Source: Cordia subcordata
Lineage: Eukaryota; Streptophyta; Magnoliopsida; Boraginales; Cordiaceae
Direction of reading: 5' to 3'
DNA: 64,000 bases
Assembly: GCA_028554755.1 (NCBI GenBank)
Contig: JAPTOF010000057.1
Span: forward strand, 16,887-80,886
Both the position numbers and the translations under genes were made by a program. Below the pieces are notes generated by a model that did no database searches, was not told the DNA's origin, and worked only from the letters and a program-made list of their open reading frames with translations. Shown here one piece after another: positions 32,539 through 45,163 of the stretch; position 1 is the first letter of the stretch, and each line of letters opens with the position of its first letter.

Positions 32539-35148
32539 ATGAATTCAACTGAAGTTACTGTTTTTTTATACTACGACAGTCACAAAAATAATGACTGATT
32601 ACGGTCTTGGTTATAGAAGTCCAAATATACCACGCAAAATCAAAATTCTTCCCGATACAACTTACGATCAATTTGTTTCTTGGGTAATTAGAAAACTCGG
32701 GGTGCGTCCAACCATTGATAGATTAACTCATATTATCGTGACCCTAGATGGGATGCTACATTGCAGCAGATTTATTATTACCCAAGTGCAATAATTGATG
32801 ATGAAGATTTGTGGGACATGTATGGCACAGCTCACAGTGATTGGAACCGTTGTGTCGCACACGTAATAGTGGATGTTTTGTGTGACGACGTGTATGTGTT
32901 GCAACCAATGGCTGACGTCACGTACCAGTCTAATATGCTGGACCTAAATGCAGCACCAATGTATAATGAAGATGAATAGATCAATATTGTAACAATAGTG
33001 GCGGAGTTTGCCACTTTTTCCATTTCCCTACAACTACAGTCCACTTTTGAAGTTGGAAGAGCCACTTATCATGGTGGTGGCACGGAGGAGAGATGTGACG
33101 TAGCAGCAAATACTGTTTTGTCAGAGGCAGACAAAGAAAACGAGGATGGTAAATTGAACGATCAGTAAGATGTAGTCTTAGAAGCAAGTTTGCACAACCA
33201 AATTGAGGACGATGTAGAAGGACCAGATGTAGATGCAGAGCCGGAGGTAGATAAGGAGGAACCAATTGAGTTCCAAACTACTAGGACTAAATTCTACACG
33301 ACAAGTAGGTACGAGCCACCCAAACGCCCAATATGGGACCCCGACTAGATGGATCTGGCCAAACGAATGGTGGTCCTATCCAAAGTGGATGCGATAAGGG
33401 CTGTTCAACAGAATGCGATATATATACAAAAGGAATACAGGGTCCTCAAGTCAAGTAAGACCTTGTTGAACGTACGATGTAGGGAAACGTACATCGAAAG
33501 TGTAGCATGCCCATGGTTTGTAGGTGTCATAAAGAAAGCAACGCATAAGTAGTGGGAGATCAAGCCGTATAAAGCTAGACATGTTTGTATGGCACAAATA
33601 TCTACGTCCGGCACAGAAATTTGACTTGGGGTTTGGTTGGATATTTGGTGAGGTATTTCATAGATAAGAAGGCTGTTTACGAGGTCAGGCTTATCCAAGC
33701 TCACATGAAGAAGAAGCTTAATGTGGATGTCAGTTGCAGAAAAGCTTGGAATGGCCAAAATGAAGCAATTGAACTAGTGCATGGCAACTGGGACACATCA
33801 TACCAAATGCTCCCGCAGTTTTTTGGTGCTGTGATGGCCAAGAATTCAAGTAGTGTTGTAAGATACATGTTCAACAAAGGTTTAACACAGGCGAAAAAAA
33901 TTTGACATGGTTTATTGGGCGTCGTCCATGCATCCATGTGTGGAGGCATTATAAGCCTGTGGTTTTACTGGACAGTACACATTTGCGGGGAAAGTACAAG
34001 GGTCATCTCCTAGTTACATTAACCATTGATGCCAACTGCCAAGTATTGCCATTGGCCTTTGTAGTTGTGGGCGTAGAGACAACACGTGCTTGGTCATGGT
34101 TCTTACAGCGATTATGTGAGAACTTCTTTTTGGGATGCCCAAGTATCAAGTATGCATCATATCCAATAGGCATATAGGCATCGCCTCTGCAATCTAACAA
34201 CTTACATGTGATGGTCAACTTGAAATAAAACATCGCATTTGCTTGAGACATCTCAAAAGCAATGTGATTAAAAGATGGCAGAATCAATTCATTAAAGACG
34301 TGTTGGATAGCTGGGCGAAAATGTCAAGCACAGAAACATTTGCATGCAATGTACATGATCCTTGCTGTCGACCCTAGTCAGAACGGTGTTGGTAGACGAG
34401 TACACAAGTTCCTATCCGAAATCTCAACCGACACATAGACCATGAACGCTGGTGGGGGATATAGATGGGGTGTGATGACCACAAATAATGTCGAATGCTT
34501 CAACAGTGTCCTCGTCGGTGCCAGAGGGTTACCTATCATAGCCCTTGTTACTAACACTTTTATGAAGATAAAAGGTTACTTTCATGATCGGTTGGTCCAT
34601 GCGATGCAATTGGAAAGTGAAAGCCGTTGGTTCCCTCCTAGTGTGAGGGAGCTCTTTGAGAAATAGGCGACCTCGTCACATCGCCATCATGTACTTAGTT
34701 TCAGAGAGGATGGAAGATACTAGGTCAGTCGGTTACCAGTGCGATGGAACGAGAATTTGCCAGACCAAGTAGTCAATTGGGAAGAAAGTATGTGTACTTG
34801 TGGTAAGTGGGTTGCATATCACTTGCCATGCTCACATGCACAAACCATTGCTTGGTTTAGGGGGTTTAATGTGGAGAACATGATACCTTAACAGCTAAAA
34901 GTGAAAGCATACAAGGATACCTATTGGAGGACATTACAGCCCCTTGGACACTAATTTTATTATCCTCCAGCGCCTACATGGATGTTGCATCCGAACCCTG
35001 TCGTGTTCGATAGAGAAGAGGATGAGTCGGAGGCCGACGCATCCCAAACGAGATGGATTACTTGAACCGCAATGGACGACAAAGGTGTATAACATGTGGT
35101 CAACCAGGCCACACTGCTGCAATTTGCCCTAACAATCAAAATGCGTAA
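32539..35148 (+). pseudogene. MuDR-family transposase, broken
   Basis: Cut-and-paste DDE transposase. The ATG at 32539 opens a PB1-like N-terminal domain (VTVFLYY...GLGYRSPNIPRKI); a frameshift near 32585 follows. Next come an acidic linker, the Mutator DNA-binding domain with RVRC/CPWFVGV-like Cys pairs (33349-33552), and a helical region (33585-33905). The MULE domain starts at VVLLDSTHLRGKYKGHLL (about 33958), where the first catalytic Asp is kept. The second catalytic site reads ISNRHIGIASAI at 34159 on: Asp is replaced by Asn (codon AAT 34165-34167). GVMTTNNVECFNSVL, a SWIM zinc finger CTCGKW...LPCSH (about 34797-34841) and a terminal CCHC knuckle CITCGQPGHTAAIC follow; TAA at 35146-35148. 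Many stops and frameshifts. Confidence 0.88.
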
Positions 35149-35478
35149 TCCGATAATGTTTTTATGTTTACTAGTTGTGATGTGTGGTATCTGTAATCAT
35201 GTTTTGTTCACTTATTGTAACATTGTAATGTTATTATGTCATTAATCTTGTAATGTCTACTTCAACTGAAAAGAACAAGTGCATAATGTCTAATTGGAAA
35301 CACTAAGTACTCAGTGGTTTAATAAAAGCATGTATGGATCATAAGTAACCACATAAATGAAAGACATACAGGAAAAAACATAACACAATCCCATTAATAC
35401 ATAAAACAGTGTCATAAATACATATGGAAAAAAAAATAAAGTGCTACGCAACTAACGACATAATCCCGGTGTGTAATG
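35149..35478. other. Spacer between convergent MULE genes
   Basis: AT-rich, no coding signal. Shared 3' flanking region of the transposase and plant-mobile-domain genes. Confidence 0.5.
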
Positions 35479-37130
35479 CTAAGGGCCCCTTCCCCTGTTA
35501 GTACGGTTAGGTAACTGATGTCTAACAGGGGATGGTGCGTTCTGTTTCCTGGGCAAACGTGTCTGACGGCGTGGAGGCTTCTGTGCTGGTGATTGTGTGA
35601 TAGGTGCTTGTGTCACGAATGCCTGGGACTGCGGTGGCTGGTCTTGTTGTTCAACACCACTATCGACCAACTACTCATGAACGTAGTCCCTGGACCCTAT
35701 GTATCTATTAGAAGACCCCCTGGATGATTCGCTCTGTGTCTTCTTGTCATCCTCCTTGTAGTCATCTGGCTCATCAATCACCGACCTAGAGGATCCACCA
35801 CCATAGAGCATACCGTGCCTACTACCGCTGCTCTGACCTATCTCCATGTTGGAATAATCAATGAAGTCAATCGATACATGGATCGGTGCCATGAGGCCTG
35901 CGTCAGCTGCATGGGCTGACGATGATGTAGCAATGGCATATTGGGGGTGAATGGCATATGATGCGAATGGGCACTGGACAGTTGTGATGACCTAGTGGGA
36001 TAAGTATGATGCTCTTTGCGCTGCGAAGAATGAGTAAACTAGGAATAATGCTATCTACTCTACTGTAATGGTTGCATTGAGGACGATCGTGCAACTCCCA
36101 CACTGCTCTCTACTGTATGAGGTGCTCGTGCTGCGTGTGTTGGAGTGCACTCTCACCGTGTAGTTGCATAAGCTGCAAATGCCTTATCATAAGATCTATG
36201 GACTGTGCATCGCCGCGAAGGTCCCTCTGCCTGTATTGTTACAGCAAATCACGGGAGTGGTGGACTACATCCTGTACTACTGTCACCTAGATGAAAACAT
36301 AACATAGTGTGATTAATTTCATTTAAGTGTTTAAAGTTTGCATAAAGAACAAAAACAAATACAAGTATTGCTTACCAGTGAAGTCTCATCATGTGCAAAT
36401 GCCGCATAACCATCCCTCATATGACTTGTACCTGCATGACCAGCATGTAATATGGTCACCCTACGGTACCAAGTTATGTAAGTCCGGAGTGCTACTGCCG
36501 TCGATGCAACCTCCAATTGTTCATGAAGAATGTGCTGCTGCCAATTCCCCCACATTTGCTACCTGTGTCAGGGCAGCTCCCTCGACCTTTTCCTTCCTGT
36601 CCCTGTGCTTCTAGTGATCAGGCAGATCACAAGAGAATGCCGATCGTAGTCCAAACTGCCGCAACATAGGATCAGGACGATGCCACTCAACAATATGCCC
36701 AAATATCAACGGGAATCAGGCACATCAAACGTCACTGTCCTAAATAAAATACGGTGGTAGGCTGTCCAATACTGTCCTTAATGGCTGCCATAAAAACTGT
36801 AACCAAAACAAGTACCGAAGAGTCACTTGCATTACGCACATGTTCAATAATAAGAAGATAAAAGTATTTATTAAAAAATTTAAGTTTACTATACCTCACC
36901 AGGTTGCAAATGGTCGATAACATCATGACATTCAACTTGCCTTGACTTTTCGGATGCATCTGTCATTTCTTTCTTCATATAAGACACAACACCTCATGGA
37001 ACGCCAGGGAGCTAAAACAAATGCTCATGCTCATACTATTGTTGCTATAGCCGCTCTCATGTGGGATGTAGGAGCTGAGGCCGAAAAGCTGTGAATCTAT
37101 CCCATGCAAAAAACTGCAATCAATAAACAC
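35479..37130 (-). pseudogene. Plant mobile domain (PMD/MAIL-like) gene carried by the MULE, broken
   Basis: Read on the minus strand: AWDRFTAFRP-like segment (about 37105-37060), an exon ending QPGE with GT donor near 36897, HIVEWHRPDPMLRQFGLR (about 36700-36650), YITWYRRVTILH (about 36470-36430), a Gln/His-rich linker, and a Pro/basic C-terminus PSPVRHQLPNRTNRGRGP ending at 35479. EWHRPD..LRQFG and WY-R are signatures of the plant mobile domain, found in MAIL1-like proteins, serine/threonine phosphatase 7 long forms and in transposons. Several exons are implied but stops and frameshifts prevent a full model. Its place beside a MULE transposase, tail to tail, suggests it is a second gene of the element. 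Confidence 0.72.
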
Positions 37131-37148
37131 TTGTTACAATAAAGTTAA

Positions 37149-38513
37149 TGTTGGCTAAATACTAATTATCGATTTTGATGATGAAATTTTGATATGCATT
37201 TATAATTATTTTACTATGCATTTATAATTATTTTACTAAAAAGCATCTTGTAAAGATAAGTGCTAAGATGAGTAGATAGATGCTTGGAAGATGGAAGAAG
37301 ATGAGCAAATGAGCACTATTTGAAGAAGAAGATGATGAGAAGGCATAAGGAGGAGAAGAGGCGTCATAAGGGATACCAGATGTTCTTGCTCTTCCTGTGA
37401 AATGCCTAAGTGTTGCAAGTGTTTGACTCAAATCTTTATTTTTTAACTCAAACAATTTAAATCTTATGCACATTAGATTTCATAAAAGCAAAAATGATTT
37501 TGAATGCACACTTAGTGTAAAAATGTGTTTTTGAAGTGTTTCCAAGTCATAACAAGTATTTACAAAATGCCTTAAGATGATTTGGAGTTATGAAAATTTG
37601 ATAAAATTTTGTTTAAAAGTTTTTCACGCAAAGTTTGGCTTTACTTCTGTTTGTGGAGTAGCCAGACCCCCCAGCCGGTCGACCAGCTGACGGGGGAGGG
37701 TCGCCAGGCCAAAACAAAGAGTGGAAGAAAAAGCCGAACCCCTTTTCCGGTCGACCGGCTAAGGCGTCCGGCCTAGTCAGAGAAGGCCAAGAAGAGGCTG
37801 GACGACCCAGCCAGTCGACCGGCTGAGGAAAATGCTGTAATAACTGTACTAGCCGTTTATTACCGTTCTGGCCAATTTCTTCTCTTTTCTTCCACCAAAA
37901 AAAGCCCTAACTCTCAAATCTTTTTAAATACATCTTCAAAACTCATTCAAATCATCAATTGAAGCTTGCAAAATCACATACTATCATTCAATTGATCTTT
38001 GAGCTATTCTTGCAACATTTTTGGGCTTTCAAGAGCACTTTTCATTGCTATATCCTCTTGTAAGAAGAATTTACATATTCTCCATCGTTTCTTATTTCTT
38101 TGATTGTATACACATTTTGAGAGCTGAAAATCTTCAGAGAGACATCCATTAAAGCTTGTAAAAGTGTGGGAAAATCTTAAAGAGTGGGACTCTTGGGTTC
38201 TTTGAAGTTTGGCTTCAAAGAGGTGTAAAAATTGGTCTTTGCTTCACCAAGATTTAAAGAAGCACTTTGGTGAAGATTGTTGAAGTCCTAAAGGGAGCAT
38301 CCTTGGGCGGTGGACATAGGTTTGGCCAAACCACCTTAAAATCGTTTGTCCTCCTTCTCTCTACATTTTTTTTATTACTATTCACTTATATTGATTACAT
38401 TGTGTTTGATATATTGTTTGATAAAAATAGTTGAATTTTTGTGAATTTTTAAAAACAAAAATTAGTAAATATATCTTAATTCACCCTCTCCTCTTAAGAT
38501 ATTTGCACTCACA
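37149..38513 (+). repeat. 5' LTR of SIRE-like copy 1
   Basis: It starts TGTTGGCTAAAT and ends GCACTCACA just before the primer site. It carries three copies of a GC-rich palindromic box related to AGCCGGTCGACCGGCT (about 37672, 37743 and 37808). A 22-bp tandem duplication (37193-37214 and 37215-37236) is absent from the 3' LTR and so arose after insertion. A TTTTTAAATACA TATA-like box lies near 37920. Confidence 0.92.
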
Positions 38514-38526
38514 ATTAGTATAAGAA
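38514..38526 (+). promoter_or_regulatory. Degenerate tRNA-Met primer-binding site of copy 1
   Basis: ATTAGTATAAGAACTAG stands where copy 3 has ATTGGTATCAAGAGCTAG; two G-to-A/C-to-A changes and a lost base break the tRNA complementarity. Confidence 0.75.
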
Positions 38527-38578
38527 CTAGGGTTCTACCTATAGTTTAACAACTAGTAGAATTACATTTAGCAAATAT

Positions 38579-40250
38579 AGAAGGAATTTCTATTAAGCAA
38601 GCACCCCTTTGATGGAACCAACTATGCATTTTGCAAAATGAGAATGAAAGTGTTTATACAATCACATGATTATAAAGCTTGGAAACTTATAGAAATGGAC
38701 CTACCTTACCTACAAAATTAGAAGGGGATAGGAGAATACCCAAACCCAAAAATGAATGGAATGATGAGGATATTAAACTATTTGAGTTAAATCAAAAAGC
38801 TTTACATTATTTATCAATGTTATGAATGCCACCGAATTTGTAAGGGTAATGGGGTGCACTTCGGCTGTAGAACTTTGGGACCAATTGGAAGTAACTTATG
38901 AAGGAACTACCCAAGTAAAAGAATCTAGAATTGCTATGCTTGTACATAGATATGAATTGTTTAAGATACTTCCTAACAAAAATATTGAGCAAATGTTTAC
39001 TAGATTTGTTGAAATTACTAATGGCTTGAAGGCACTTGGAAAGGATTATTCCAATGTAGAGAAAGTAAGGAATGTGCTAAGGAGCTTGTCATCATCATGG
39101 CAACCAAAAGTCACAGCCATCAAAGAAGCCAAAGATTTAAACACATTGGAGCTCAATGAGCTCATTGGATCACTCATGACTCATGAGCTTGAAATAAAAG
39201 ACCATGAAGAGGCAGAGAGAAAAGCAAAGAAGTCCATTGTGCTCGTTGCATAAAAATATACATCAAGTGATGATGAAGAAGATGATGAGGACCCGAAAGA
39301 TGAGAAAATTTCACTTCTTGCCCGGAACTTCAAAAAGTTCGTGAAGTTTAGAAAGATGAAAAAAGGAGCATCTTCAAACAATGCAAATTGGTAGAAAAAA
39401 GGAAAAAAAAGCAAAGACTTCAAGAGGACAAAAGAAACAAAAGGCGACGAATTGAAATGCTTCAATTGCAACAAGCTGGGACACATAAAAGTAAATTGTC
39501 CAAAGCTTTCAAAGAAGAAAGAAGGTAAGGCACTCAAAGCCACTTAGGACACCTTCAAAAGTGAAAAAGATATGGAAGAGCAACATGAGGTAGCCAACTT
39601 TTACCTTATGGCCAATGAGGATAAGGTACTATCTTTACCTTCTCCATCTATTTATTATTCATCTAGTGAAGAAGAGGAAGAGGAATATAGCTTTGATGAA
39701 CTAAAAGATGCATTTGCTAAATTACATGATGATCTATCTCTAGCTTTAGCAGAAAATAAGCAAATGCATAGAAAATTGAAACTTGCTCTTGATGAAAAAG
39801 AAATTTTAGAAATAAAAGTGCGTCTCTCATAGAAAAGATGGAAATCTTGGAAAAAGAAAATGATTCACATGCCGGAGATTTTGTAAAATTTGAAAAAGAG
39901 GTTAAAGATTTAAAAAAGAAAAATATGGACTTGAATGGGATTATTCAAAAATTTACAAATGGCAAGGAGAACTTTGAAAAACTCCTTGGTAGTCAAAAAT
40001 TGGTTTTGACAAGAGCGGAATTGGGTATAAACCAAGCATTAATCAAAAGTATTTTAAAACCTATTTTGTCAAGGTTTCTACCTCTACACCCTCCTCTTCA
40101 CCAAAATCTAACATTTCTTGCACATATTATGAAAAGAAAGGACATGTATCAACTCATTGTTATTACAAGAAACTTTGTGATAGAGGATCACATGTTCCAC
40201 ATTGGCAAAGACCTAAATGGGTGGTCAAAACCAAAAATTGAAACTAACGC
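38579..40250 (+). pseudogene. SIRE-like gag, broken (copy 1)
   Basis: Compared with copy 3, the expected ATG is ATA at 38579-38581. Recognisable parts: the capsid region 38822-39253 (MGCTSAVELWDQLEVTYEG; SRIAMLVHRYELF), a zinc knuckle CFNCNKLGHIKVNC at about 39463-39504, an acidic Ser-Glu stretch near 39660, and a long coiled-coil tail (39700-40000). Stops include one near 39253, one near 39393 and TAG near 39546, where copy 3 has TGG. A second Cys/His cluster remnant lies near 40120-40160. Confidence 0.87.
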
Positions 40251-40312
40251 CAATGACCCAAGGTGTTGGGTACACCAAAATAAAGAATTGCATTTGAATT
40301 TCATGTGTGTAA

Positions 40313-43300
40313 GTGTACAATGAAAGCAAAACAAGCAAAATGAAGTGGATCTTGGATAGTGGATGTTCCAAACACATGACGGGGAACTCAACACTCTTCT
40401 ATAAATTGAAAAAGACAAAAGGAGGAGACGTTACCTTCGGCGACAATAGCAAAGGAAAAATAATCGGAAGAGGAAGCATTGGTAACGAAAATTCTCTTGC
40501 TATACATAATGTCTTACTTGTGGAAGGTCTAAAATTTAATCTACTTAGTATTAGTAAATTATGTGACAAAGGTCATAAAGTAGTTTTTCAATCCTCTAGT
40601 TGCATTATGTATGAATGTGGAAATGATAATGTATTATTTGTAACTAAGAGAAATGAAAATGTCTACACCGTTGAAATTGATCAACTTATGTGTCAACATG
40701 TTAAATGCTTGTCTGTTATGTATAATAATGCTTGGTTATGGCATAAAAGATTGGGACATGCTAGCATGAGCTTGTTGAATGATTTATCAAAGCTTGATCT
40801 AGTTAGACACCTACCAAAGCTAAAGTTTGAAAAAAAGACAAAATTTGTGGTGCTTGTCAATTAGGGAAACAACATAAGACATCTTTCAAAACCCTAAATA
40901 AAGTTTCAACAAATAGAGTATTGCAATTATTACATATGGATTTGTTTGGACCTATTGATGTGGCTAGCTTAGGAGGTTCTAGATATACATTTGTAATTGT
41001 AGATGATTATACTAGATTTACATGGGTCATGTTTCTTGCACATAAAAATGATACCTTCAATGAATTTGCAAGATTGTATGTAAACACTCCTTTCATGAAT
41101 TTTTGTGATGAACATGGCATTGAACACAACTTTTCGGCCCCTCGGACTCCTCAACAAAATAGGGTAGTTGAGAGGAAGAATCGTACATCATAAGAAATGG
41201 CAAGAACTATGCTGAAAGAACACAACTTGCCAACATATTTTTGGAGTGAAGCCATAAACAACGCTTGTTATGTGCGAAATAGAGTTTTAATTAGACCTAT
41301 CTTAAATAAAGCTCCATATGTATTATGGCACGGAAAAACACCCGAAATTTCATACTTCAAAGTGTTTGGTTATAAATGTTTTATCCTAAATACTAAGGAT
41401 CACTTAAGGAAATTTGATGTTAAATCGAATGAAGACATATTTTTGGGTTCTTCCACGAAGAGTAAAGCATATAGAGTATATAATAAAAGAACTCTTGTTA
41501 TGGAAGAACCTATGCATGTTACATTTGATGAGACTAACCCATTTGAGCCAAGAAGGGAAATTGACGATATAGGTTATCTTTTGGAAAAGACGACACTTGA
41601 AGATTCAACTCCAAAAAACAAAGAAACTCAAACAAAACAAGAAGATGCAAAGCAAGAAGAAGAATATCAAGAAAAAAAGTCTCAAGCCAATATGGAGAAT
41701 GGAAAATGCGTAAACAAAAGGAACATTGAAAAAAAAGAAACTCATGGAGACCTACCAAAGAGTTGGAAGTTTGTGAGAAACCATCCTCAAGATCAAATCC
41801 TCAGTGATCCAAATGAAGGAGTAAGAACTAGGCGTAATATTAATGCTTTTTGTGAACATTATGCATTTATTACTTATATAGAACCTCAAAATGTTAAAGA
41901 AGCATTACTTGATGAAAATTGGATAATTGCCCTACAAGAAGAACTTGACCAATTTGATAGAAATAAAGTTTGGAAATTAGTTGAAAGGCCTAGAGATAGA
42001 CCGGTAATAGGAACAAAATAGGTATTTAGAAACAAACTAGATGAGGTCGGTATAGTAACTAAGAACAAGACGTGACTAGTAGCCCAAGGATATAATTAAG
42101 AAGAAAGAATTGATTACAATGAGACCTATGCCCCCGTAGCTAGACTTGAATCCATTCGAATGTTACTTGCATTTGCATATTATATGGACTTCAAACTTTT
42201 TCAAATGGATGTTAAAAGTGCCTTTTAAATGGCTTTATTGAAGAAAAGGTTTATGTTGAACAACCTCCTAGTTTTGAAGATTCATGTTTTCCAAATCATG
42301 TTTTTAAACTAGAAAAAGCACTATATGGTTTAAAGCAAGCTCCTATAGCTTGATACGAAAGACTTAGTAGATTTCTTGTGGAAAATAACTTTGAAAGAGG
42401 AAAAATTGACTCTACTTTGTTTATTAAAAGAGAAGGGAATGACATTCTACTTGTGCAAATTTATGTTGATGATATAATCTTTGGTGCTACTAATGTATCT
42501 TTATGTGAGAGTTTTTCTAAGTGCATGCATAAGGAGTTCGAGATAAGCATGATGGGAGAGTTAATGTTTTTTGTTGGACTCCAAATCAAACAAGCAAAGG
42601 AGGGGATCTTCATCAATCAAGCCAACTATACCAAGGAAATTATAAAAAAATTTAGGCTTGAAGATGCAAAGGATATTGGAACTCCTATGAGCCCCTCAAC
42701 AAAATTGGATAAGGACGAGAAAGGTAAACCTGTAGATGAGAAGAAATACAAAGGTATGATCGGTAGCTTACTATATTTAACTGCCTCTAGACTGGATATT
42801 ATAATTGTAGTTTACTTATGTGCTAGATTTCAATCTAATCCTAAGGAAACTCATTTAGTTGTTGTAAAAAGAATCATTAGATATCTTAAGGGAACAAATA
42901 ATCTAGGGCTTTGGTATGTAAAAGAAACTTCATTTGACTTATATGGATTTTCTTATGCTGAATACGCTGGATGTAAAGTAGACCGTAAAAGCACTAGTGG
43001 AACTTGTCAATTCGTAGGACATTCTTTAGTATCTTAGTCATGTAGGAAACAAAATAGTGTTGTTATCTCTACCACTGAAGCTGAATATATTACAGCCGAT
43101 AGTTGTGTAGTTCAAATTTTGTGGATGAAACAAAATTTACTTGATTATGGCTTGCAATATGATCATGTGCCCATATATTATGATAATACTAGTGCAATTA
43201 ATCTCACTAAAAACCCAATTCAACACTCAAGAACTAAGCATATTGAGATTAGACACCATTTCATTAGAGATCATGTACAAAAAGGTGATATCATACTTGA

Positions 43301-43406
43301 ATTTGTTGATACTTTGCATCAAGTTGTTGATATTTTCACAAAACCATTGCGTGAGGATCAATTTTGCAATATTAGAAAGGAAATTGGAATGATAAAAAGT
43401 GGTTAA
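40313..43406 (+). pseudogene. SIRE-like pol, broken (copy 1)
   Basis: Protease WILDSGCSKHMTG (about 40343). Gag-pre-integrase WLWHKRLGHASMSLLNDL (40735). Integrase starts LLHMDLFGPID (40928), but the second catalytic Asp is gone: 66 bp present in copy 3 (around SDNGTE) are missing between FARL and YVNT at about 41078. The third residue (RVVERKNRT) remains. RT: LVQIYVDDIIFGA (YVDD about 42463-42474). RNase H: ISTTEAEYI (43067) and IYYDNTSAINL, ending TAA 43404-43406. Stops: 41191, 42019, 42073, 42097, 42352 and 43036. Against copy 3 these are mostly TGG or CAA codons turned to stops. A frameshift lies near 42225. Confidence 0.92.
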
Positions 43407-43784
43407 ATTGCATATATATGTGTGTGTGTGTGTGTGTGTTTATATGGCTTGGGCATGAAAAAATATGCATTTGGGTATTTTCTGACCTAGCCAGTTGACC
43501 GACTGAAGTTGTAAGGAGTCCAGATAAAATAAAATATTTTAGGTGCTCTCTGATCTAGCACATTGACCTAGCTAGTCGACCTCCACGACAAGCACAAGGT
43601 TAAAATTGGGGCTTTTAGACCCCAAAATCACTTAAATTCTTCCAAAATTTTTAACCCTAACCTAAAACTCTCTCAAACCCACCTTTGATTCTTGAACTCT
43701 CAACCAAATTTCTTTCTATATTCTCACTACCCGCATCAAAAACAAGTTTTCACCGTTTCAATTTTCAAAAATCTACGTGAAATC

Positions 43785-45163
43785 ATGGTGAATCCGAGGG
43801 CTAAAGGTCATAAATGTGGGAGAAGAGGAAAAAGGGTTAGAACGCAATCTCTTCCATCACCCGCATCAAATATTCAAGGAAAGCATTTGATTTTGTATGG
43901 TAAATTCGTTGTAGACTCAGATTTTGCTGGTAATGATGTTCCTCCATTATTTGAGGATTCGTATATGTTCATGCACTTACATTGTGATGTTCAAGATAAG
44001 TTGGTAATAGAATTTTATGAAAATCTTGAAGTGCATCGTAGGAGTCCAAAAATAGAATTAGCATCAACTGTTTGTGGAACTAGTTTTATACTCAATGAGG
44101 CTAGATTGCATGAAATCTTTAAGATACCTGTGGAAGAAGAAGGGCATTCCAATAGTCAAGGTTGGCCGGATAGGATTAAGGGTACTAGCATACCAGGAGA
44201 AGTTATAGAGTACATGTGGAAGGATATAGGGCCTAAGATTCCAGATTTAATTCTTCCATTGTTGAGAGACATTGATTTCAACAAGAGAATTGCTTTTAAA
44301 ATCCTTAGTGAAACAAGTCTCCCTACGAACATCAATGATAGAAAGATCCTAGTTATGGATGCTTATATTTACTATAGCCTCAAGAAGAAAACTAAGATAG
44401 CATTGCCTTTTCTTATTCTTCACCATATGTTGCATATAAGTGGAAAAGATGGAGGACAGACAACCACTCCAGGGTATGGCATGGCCTTGATGTATATTTT
44501 CGCTCATTTTAATATTTCCTTAAATGCACCATTTTGGAAGTTTGCTTGGAATTTTGATATGCTCTACATGAACTTTATGGGGATTTATCGATACTATGGT
44601 GAACCAATAAACAGGGAGACATTCAAAAACTTATCACAAGATATTCAGGGAGCAATTAAGTCTAGAACTAAAAACAGGACTACTTTTACAAATCCCGTCT
44701 ATGGGCTAGATGCACAACATATTGATGATATACTTGAGGTAACATATGTCACTTTAGAAGGAGAAGAAGAGCGAACAAGAGGGGAAGCTAACTTAGGTAT
44801 ACCAGAACAATCCCTATAGTTGTTAGCACTTCTGAGGATAAATACATGGGTCCTGAGGAGGTTACCCTTAGGAGAGTAATGAGAGAATCCCAGGCACAGG
44901 AGCGTATTGATGAGCAACGACGAGTTGAAATGCAGTGAGGTATAGGTTCTAGCTCCATGGGACTGCAAGAAGACCCCTCAATCATGGCTCAAATTCTCTC
45001 ACAGTTGCAAGCTTTAAACATAGGGATGGAAGAAATGAGGACTACCATGAACAATCAATGGACTGAGCTTACTCGCTGGAGGGAGCACATTGATTCGGAA
45101 ATGGCAAGCATGAGTTATAATATGCAATGATACTTTAGGGATCACCATGACCGTGCACCATGA
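43785..45163 (+). pseudogene. Third ORF of the SIRE-like element (after pol, env-like position)
   Basis: From ATG 43785, 345 codons are open to TAG 44817-44819. The frame would continue past a frameshift to TGA 45161-45163, since the later part (AQILSQLQALNIGMEEMRTTM, then WREHIDSEM) is conserved in the copy at 54014-54220. It opens with a basic RGKRVRTQ segment, then a globular domain with DSYMFMHLHCDVQDKLVIEF, EARLHEIFKIP, VMDAYIYYSLKKKTKIALPF and PFWKFAWNFDM, and ends in an amphipathic helix. It recalls the putative plant transposon protein domain (Transposase_32 as I remember it). I see no signal peptide or membrane segment, so an envelope role is not supported. Leader 43407-43784 has a (GT)n run and GTCGAC-type boxes. 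Confidence 0.72.

Larger units (their letters stand above)
32025..37148 (+). mobile_element. MuDR-like (MULE) transposon, right end lost
   Basis: It interrupts the LINE at about 32020. The left terminal region (about 32025-32400) contains GC-rich internal repeats, GGAGAGCAGACCGC near 32131 and GGAGAGCGGTCCGC near 32188. It carries a transposase gene on plus and a convergent plant-mobile-domain gene on minus. The right terminal inverted repeat is not present: at 37149 a copia LTR starts. The far side of that copia element is not MULE either, so the end was deleted. Confidence 0.8.

Noticed and set aside
36327..36614. 95-codon plus-strand frame
   Set aside because: The minus strand over the same bases carries the plant-mobile-domain exon with WY-R motif; the plus frame is its shadow.
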